Made by a program: the position numbers and the translations under genes. Below are positions 60,449 to 64,000 of a stretch of DNA of 64,000 nt, piece after piece. Source of the DNA: an uncultured Bacteroidales bacterium (GTDB taxonomy: Bacteria; Bacteroidota; Bacteroidia; Bacteroidales; F082); NCBI GenBank assembly GCA_900318265.1, contig ONKA01000004.1, positions 93,355 through 157,354 on the forward strand, written 5' to 3'. Each line of letters starts with the position of its first letter. The stretch's first letter is position 1. The notes beneath the pieces are model-generated. The model was not told where the DNA came from. It searched no databases and worked only from the letters and a program-made list of their open reading frames with translations.

Positions 60449-62671
60449 ATGAAACGCATCCTCATCACCATATTGTTCCTTGCCGCTATTGTCGGCCTTC
60501 GGGCGCAGACCTATACCCTCAGCGGCCACATCACCGATGCCGCCACGGGCGAAACGCTCATCGGTGCCACTTTGTTTGAGGCTTCGTCGCTGACAGGCAC
60601 TTCGGCCAATGGTTACGGTTTCTTCTCGTTGCGTTTGCCTGCCGGGAAACACAAGCTGCAATGCGCTTATTTGGGCTACAATACCCAAGAGGTCGAAATC
60701 CACATGGATGCCGACAAAACCTTGGAAATCAAATTGGAAGGAAATGCCGTGGGTTTGGGCGAAGTCACCGTGGAGGCGGCCTCCGTCGAGCGACCGCAAA
60801 AACAAAACGAATTCAACGCCGAGATGCTGACCATCAACTCGATACGGAAACTGCCGAGCGTGTTCGGCGAGGCCGATGTCGTCAAGGCGGTGCAGATGCA
60901 GTCGGGCGTGAAAACCCTCGGCGACGCCTCTTCGGGCATGTTCGTGCGCGGCGGCACCAACGACCAGAACCTCATCCTCATCGACGAGGCTCCGATTTAC
61001 AACGCCTCACACCTTTTTGGCATGATCTCCATCTTCAACCCCGAAGCCGTGAACCAAGTGACGCTTTACAAGAGCAACATGCCCGCGCAATACGGCGGTC
61101 GTGTCTCTGCCGTCCTCGACTGCAAGATGAAGGAAGGCAACATGAACCACCACGATTTTTCGGTTGCGTTGAGTCCCTTCGCGGCCACGCTCACGGCCAA
61201 CGGCCCCATCGTCAAGGAAACGGCCTCTTATTTGGTTTCGGCGCGTCGCAGTTTCCTTGATTTGTTCGTGAAACCTAACGAGGACATTCCTCTCGTCCCC
61301 ACTTTCTACGACCTGAACGCGAAAATCAACACCAAAATCGGGCAAAATGACCGCTTATACGCCTCTTTCTACAGGGGTCACGACGTCATCGAATCGAGGA
61401 ACGAACTGCTCAACACCTGGGGCAACACCTCCGGCGTCTTGCGTTGGACGCACAACTTCGGCAGCCGCTGGTTCCTCAACACGGCCTTCATCGTCAGCGA
61501 CTACCGCAACAGTCTCGATTTCCTCTACAAAAGGCGGAAATACAACTGGCACACAGGCCTTTCCGACCTCAACCTGAAAGCCGCCTTGAGCTACTACATC
61601 GTCCCCGACTGCGAGTTGCGCATCGGAGTTGGTGCCATCCGTCATGCCTTCACTCCCGGCGAATCGGACAGCACGGTTTTGAGCCTGCCTCGCTATCAGG
61701 CAATGGAATATTCCGCCTTTGTGCTCAACGACTGGAAACCCTTGCGCTGGTTGGGCTTCAACTATGGCCTTCACCTGTCGGCCTTCCAGCCTTTGGGCGG
61801 CGGCGGGAAGACTCTGGTTTATCCCGAACCCCGAGTAAGCATGAACGTCATGCTGGGCGAAAACACGTCCTTGAAGGCCGCGTATGCCCGAAACGTGCAG
61901 TACATCCAAGTGCTGGAAAACAACACCTTGGACTATTCCTCTTTGGAGACGTGGTTTCCGGCTGTCGATGGGCTGAAGCCCGTCATCGCCGACGTGGTTT
62001 CGGCGGGCGCGTTTTTCGATTTTGCCGGTCAGTTCTCCTCTTCGGTCGAGCTGTATTACAAGAAAGGCCGGAACCAAATCGACTTCCTCGACCATGCCCA
62101 ACTCATCAGCAACCCGAATGTGCTGAGCCAAGTGAGAAGCGGCAACTCGAAGGCATACGGCGTTGAGATTAACCTTGCGAAGAGGGTCGGGAAATTCACT
62201 GGCGCCATGAGCTATACCTATTCAAGGGTGACTTATACCATCGACGGTATCAACGACGGCAACCCATATCCGGCCTTGTCTGACATTCCTCACGACTTCC
62301 GCATCAACGGCAATTACCAGTTCACGCCGCGTTGGAGCGCAAGTGCGGCATGGCAATATTCGAGTGGGCATCCCGTCACATTGCCTGTGGGTTTCTATGA
62401 ATACTTGGGCCAGACCGTCCCGATTTACACCGAGCGCAACGCAAGCCGCACCCCAGCCTATCACCGTTTGGACCTTTCGTTTGCCTATCATTCGCCAAAG
62501 TACAACAACAGTTTCAACTGGAGCGCAAGTGTCGGAGTGTTCAATGCCTACAACCGCTTGAACCCGTTAGGGTATCAGTTTGAGACCAATACCAGCATGA
62601 ACGAAATGCGGGTTTATGCCTACTCGATGTTCGGCATTATGCCCCATGTGTCGCTGCGGGCGGGGTGGTGA
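60449..62671 (+). CDS. TonB-dependent outer-membrane receptor
   Basis: This 740-residue protein has a signal peptide, a carboxypeptidase-like regulatory domain (about 20-105, SGHITDAATGETLIGATLFE), a plug domain (about 120-240, MFVRGGTNDQNLILIDEAPIYN) and a C-terminal 22-strand barrel. It lacks a SusD partner, so it is of the DUF4249-linked type rather than a glycan receptor. Its ligand is unknown. It is co-transcribed with the DUF4249 gene. Confidence 0.9.
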   Translation: MKRILITILFLAAIVGLRAQTYTLSGHITDAATGETLIGATLFEASSLTGTSANGYGFFSLRLPAGKHKLQCAYLGYNTQEVEIHMDADKTLEIKLEGNAVGLGEVTVEAASVERPQKQNEFNAEMLTINSIRKLPSVFGEADVVKAVQMQSGVKTLGDASSGMFVRGGTNDQNLILIDEAPIYNASHLFGMISIFNPEAVNQVTLYKSNMPAQYGGRVSAVLDCKMKEGNMNHHDFSVALSPFAATLTANGPIVKETASYLVSARRSFLDLFVKPNEDIPLVPTFYDLNAKINTKIGQNDRLYASFYRGHDVIESRNELLNTWGNTSGVLRWTHNFGSRWFLNTAFIVSDYRNSLDFLYKRRKYNWHTGLSDLNLKAALSYYIVPDCELRIGVGAIRHAFTPGESDSTVLSLPRYQAMEYSAFVLNDWKPLRWLGFNYGLHLSAFQPLGGGGKTLVYPEPRVSMNVMLGENTSLKAAYARNVQYIQVLENNTLDYSSLETWFPAVDGLKPVIADVVSAGAFFDFAGQFSSSVELYYKKGRNQIDFLDHAQLISNPNVLSQVRSGNSKAYGVEINLAKRVGKFTGAMSYTYSRVTYTIDGINDGNPYPALSDIPHDFRINGNYQFTPRWSASAAWQYSSGHPVTLPVGFYEYLGQTVPIYTERNASRTPAYHRLDLSFAYHSPKYNNSFNWSASVGVFNAYNRLNPLGYQFETNTSMNEMRVYAYSMFGIMPHVSLRAGW

Positions 62672-62718
62672 CGAATGACAAGGAATTTTGCCGTGTTTTG
62701 GGAAATCAAAAGCGTTGG

Positions 62719-62736
62719 CGCATAAAAATGCGTTTT
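62719..62736 (+). terminator. Weak hairpin after the TonB receptor gene
   Basis: CGCAT and ATGCG pair around AAAA and four T bases follow. The stem is short. Confidence 0.35.
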
Positions 62737-62774
62737 CGCCTTGGAATAATGTGGTTTCGTATCGATTAGTTTCC

Positions 62775-62782
62775 TATTTTTG
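62775..62782 (+). promoter_or_regulatory. Promoter -7 box for the alpha-2-macroglobulin-like gene
   Basis: TATTTTTG lies 31 bases before the ATG at 62813. Confidence 0.55.
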
Positions 62783-62812
62783 TACTCTCGAAAACAATCA
62801 AAGTTTTACGAT

Positions 62813-64000
62813 ATGAGTACAAATCAAAAATTGAGAAAATTCGGCGGCATTAGCCTGATTGTCACGGCGTTGCTGCTGGCCTTCATGCCCTCGTGCGGCA
62901 AGAAGGGAACGACGAAAGGTTCGGAAATGTTCGTGGAGCGCATCCAGCCTTTGAATGAGGCTATGCTGGCCATGCTCGACAGTTACACGTCGGGCATTAT
63001 TGCGGCGGGCGAGCCTGTCATGGTGCGGTTCAACAATCCCGCGACGCTGAAAGTGAAGTACGGCGAACCCATCCCCGCCAAGGCTTTCGACTTCAAGCCC
63101 GCTTTGAAAGGCAAGGCCGTTTGGATTGACGAGAACACCATCGGTTTCCAGTACGACGACATCGACAAGGACCAGAACTATGTCTGCCAGTTCAAGATGG
63201 CCGACTTCGTGGATGTGCCTGCCGACCAGCAACTTGAGTTTGGTTTTGGCGTGCGCCGACAGAATTTCAGCCTCGTCACGATGCAGCCCGTTTGCACCTC
63301 CAACGAAGAGATGAGTTATATTATGCAGGTTGCCTTTGCCACGCCCATCGACCTTGAGGATGCCGTCAAAATCTTTGATGACGCTTTCCGCAAGGCACAT
63401 CCCGTGGAGGCGGCTTCGTTGGGCAACAACCTCTTTGAGTTTGAGTTGCAAGGCTTTAAGCGCCAGAAAGACGAATATGAGATGCCCGTCGTTCTCGATG
63501 GAAAGGCCATTGACTGCAAGGCCAAGATGGAGCGCAGCCTGACCGTTTATGCTCAGGATGTCTTCAAGCCCGTGATGTTCGATGTGGACAAGGCGGGAAG
63601 CAAGGGAACTTTGCTTTTCTCGCAGCCGCTGAAGGAAAACCAAAACCTTGACGGCTTCGTGAATTTCGACCAAAAAGTTGGCTATAAGGCTGACATTAAG
63701 GGAAATAAGGTGGATTTCTATTTCGATAAGTCCAACCTTTATCCTTACCAGTTGGAGAGCCTTCAACTGACCGTGGGCAGTGGTATTCGTGCCGCCAACG
63801 GCATGTTGCTGCAAAACGATTATCAGTATGATTTCGACCTGACCGACAACCTCCCGAAGGTGCGTTGGACTGACGATGGTGTCATCATCCCCGATGTGAA
63901 CGAAACTACCATCTATTTCGATGCCATCTGCCTTAACTCGGTGACTTTGAGGATTGTGCGTATCTTCGACGACAACATCCTTTCCTTCTTGCAGGACAAC
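62813..64000 (+). CDS. Alpha-2-macroglobulin-like lipoprotein (5' part)
   Basis: The gene is cut by the right edge: the frame is open from the ATG at 62813 to base 64000 (396 codons). It starts with a lipoprotein-like signal (ALLLAFMPSCGKK). The following beta-rich domains match the N-terminal MG-type domains of bacterial alpha-2-macroglobulins, which trap proteases in the periplasm; thioester and bait regions would lie beyond the window. The long minus-strand frame in the same place is a shadow. Confidence 0.75.
   Translation, partial: MSTNQKLRKFGGISLIVTALLLAFMPSCGKKGTTKGSEMFVERIQPLNEAMLAMLDSYTSGIIAAGEPVMVRFNNPATLKVKYGEPIPAKAFDFKPALKGKAVWIDENTIGFQYDDIDKDQNYVCQFKMADFVDVPADQQLEFGFGVRRQNFSLVTMQPVCTSNEEMSYIMQVAFATPIDLEDAVKIFDDAFRKAHPVEAASLGNNLFEFELQGFKRQKDEYEMPVVLDGKAIDCKAKMERSLTVYAQDVFKPVMFDVDKAGSKGTLLFSQPLKENQNLDGFVNFDQKVGYKADIKGNKVDFYFDKSNLYPYQLESLQLTVGSGIRAANGMLLQNDYQYDFDLTDNLPKVRWTDDGVIIPDVNETTIYFDAICLNSVTLRIVRIFDDNILSFLQDN

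Noticed and set aside
62798-63814. A 338-codon minus-strand frame at the right edge
   Set aside because: The plus strand codes an alpha-2-macroglobulin-like lipoprotein over the same bases, with a promoter and signal peptide.

Overview
The window is a 64-kb stretch of a Bacteroidota chromosome, most likely order Bacteroidales. The evidence is the repeated TAnnTTTG promoter -7 box, many secreted proteins ending in a YPNP-type Type IX secretion (T9SS) sorting domain, a DUF4249/TonB-dependent receptor pair, and family-specific housekeeping proteins (DUF3822 next to RsmD, a DUF2795-type protein, NifU-like next to Mrp). No rRNA, tRNA, CRISPR array or insertion sequence was recognised. Both window edges cut genes: an outer-membrane barrel protein on the left and an alpha-2-macroglobulin-like lipoprotein on the right.

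Region by region: 1-12.9 kb is mostly housekeeping (LolC/E-like permease, rbfA, dtd, holA, amn, rsmD, an OlsF/GlsF-like bifunctional acyltransferase, a RluE-type pseudouridine synthase), with a secreted subtilisin at 2.3-4.4 kb and a small protein built from an exact 25-residue repeat at 6.8 kb. 13.2-24.4 kb is an accessory region. It holds two Sel1-repeat proteins, two distant copies of a roughly 130-residue small protein family, a AAA+ ATPase, a WYL-domain regulator, a nuclease with Cas4-like and DEDDy exonuclease motifs, a gene remnant and several unrecognised small proteins. The WYL gene is preceded by a perfect 34-bp palindrome beside its promoter. This ATPase/regulator/nuclease set is the best candidate for an undescribed system, probably in nucleic-acid defence or repair.

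24.5-35.7 kb mixes conserved genes (DUF2795-type protein, cobalamin adenosyltransferase, a methyltransferase-like protein, NifU-like, Mrp, an AlkD-like glycosylase, an alpha/beta hydrolase) with T9SS cargo, including a C10 cysteine peptidase. 35.7-47 kb holds a gingipain-like C25 peptidase with five beta-repeat units, a nitroreductase, a BASS-family transporter, two tandem HEVGH zinc peptidases, an 865-residue T9SS repeat protein and a serine-rich secreted protein. 47-56.4 kb holds upp, elbB, an enoyl-CoA hydratase, outer-membrane barrels, queG, an MltF-like lytic transglycosylase, a PlsC-like acyltransferase and a phosphatase. 56.4-64 kb holds a lamin-tail-domain surface protein, a rod-like RNA that resembles 6S RNA, DUF4249 plus a TonB-dependent receptor, and the alpha-2-macroglobulin-like gene.

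Taken together, the secreted S8, C10 and C25 peptidases, the T9SS adhesin-like proteins and the TonB receptor suggest a protein-degrading, surface-active lifestyle. Two families of short inverted repeats are scattered between genes, and one copy supplies the start codon of queG. All assignments rest on reading motifs and family resemblance by eye; no database search was run.
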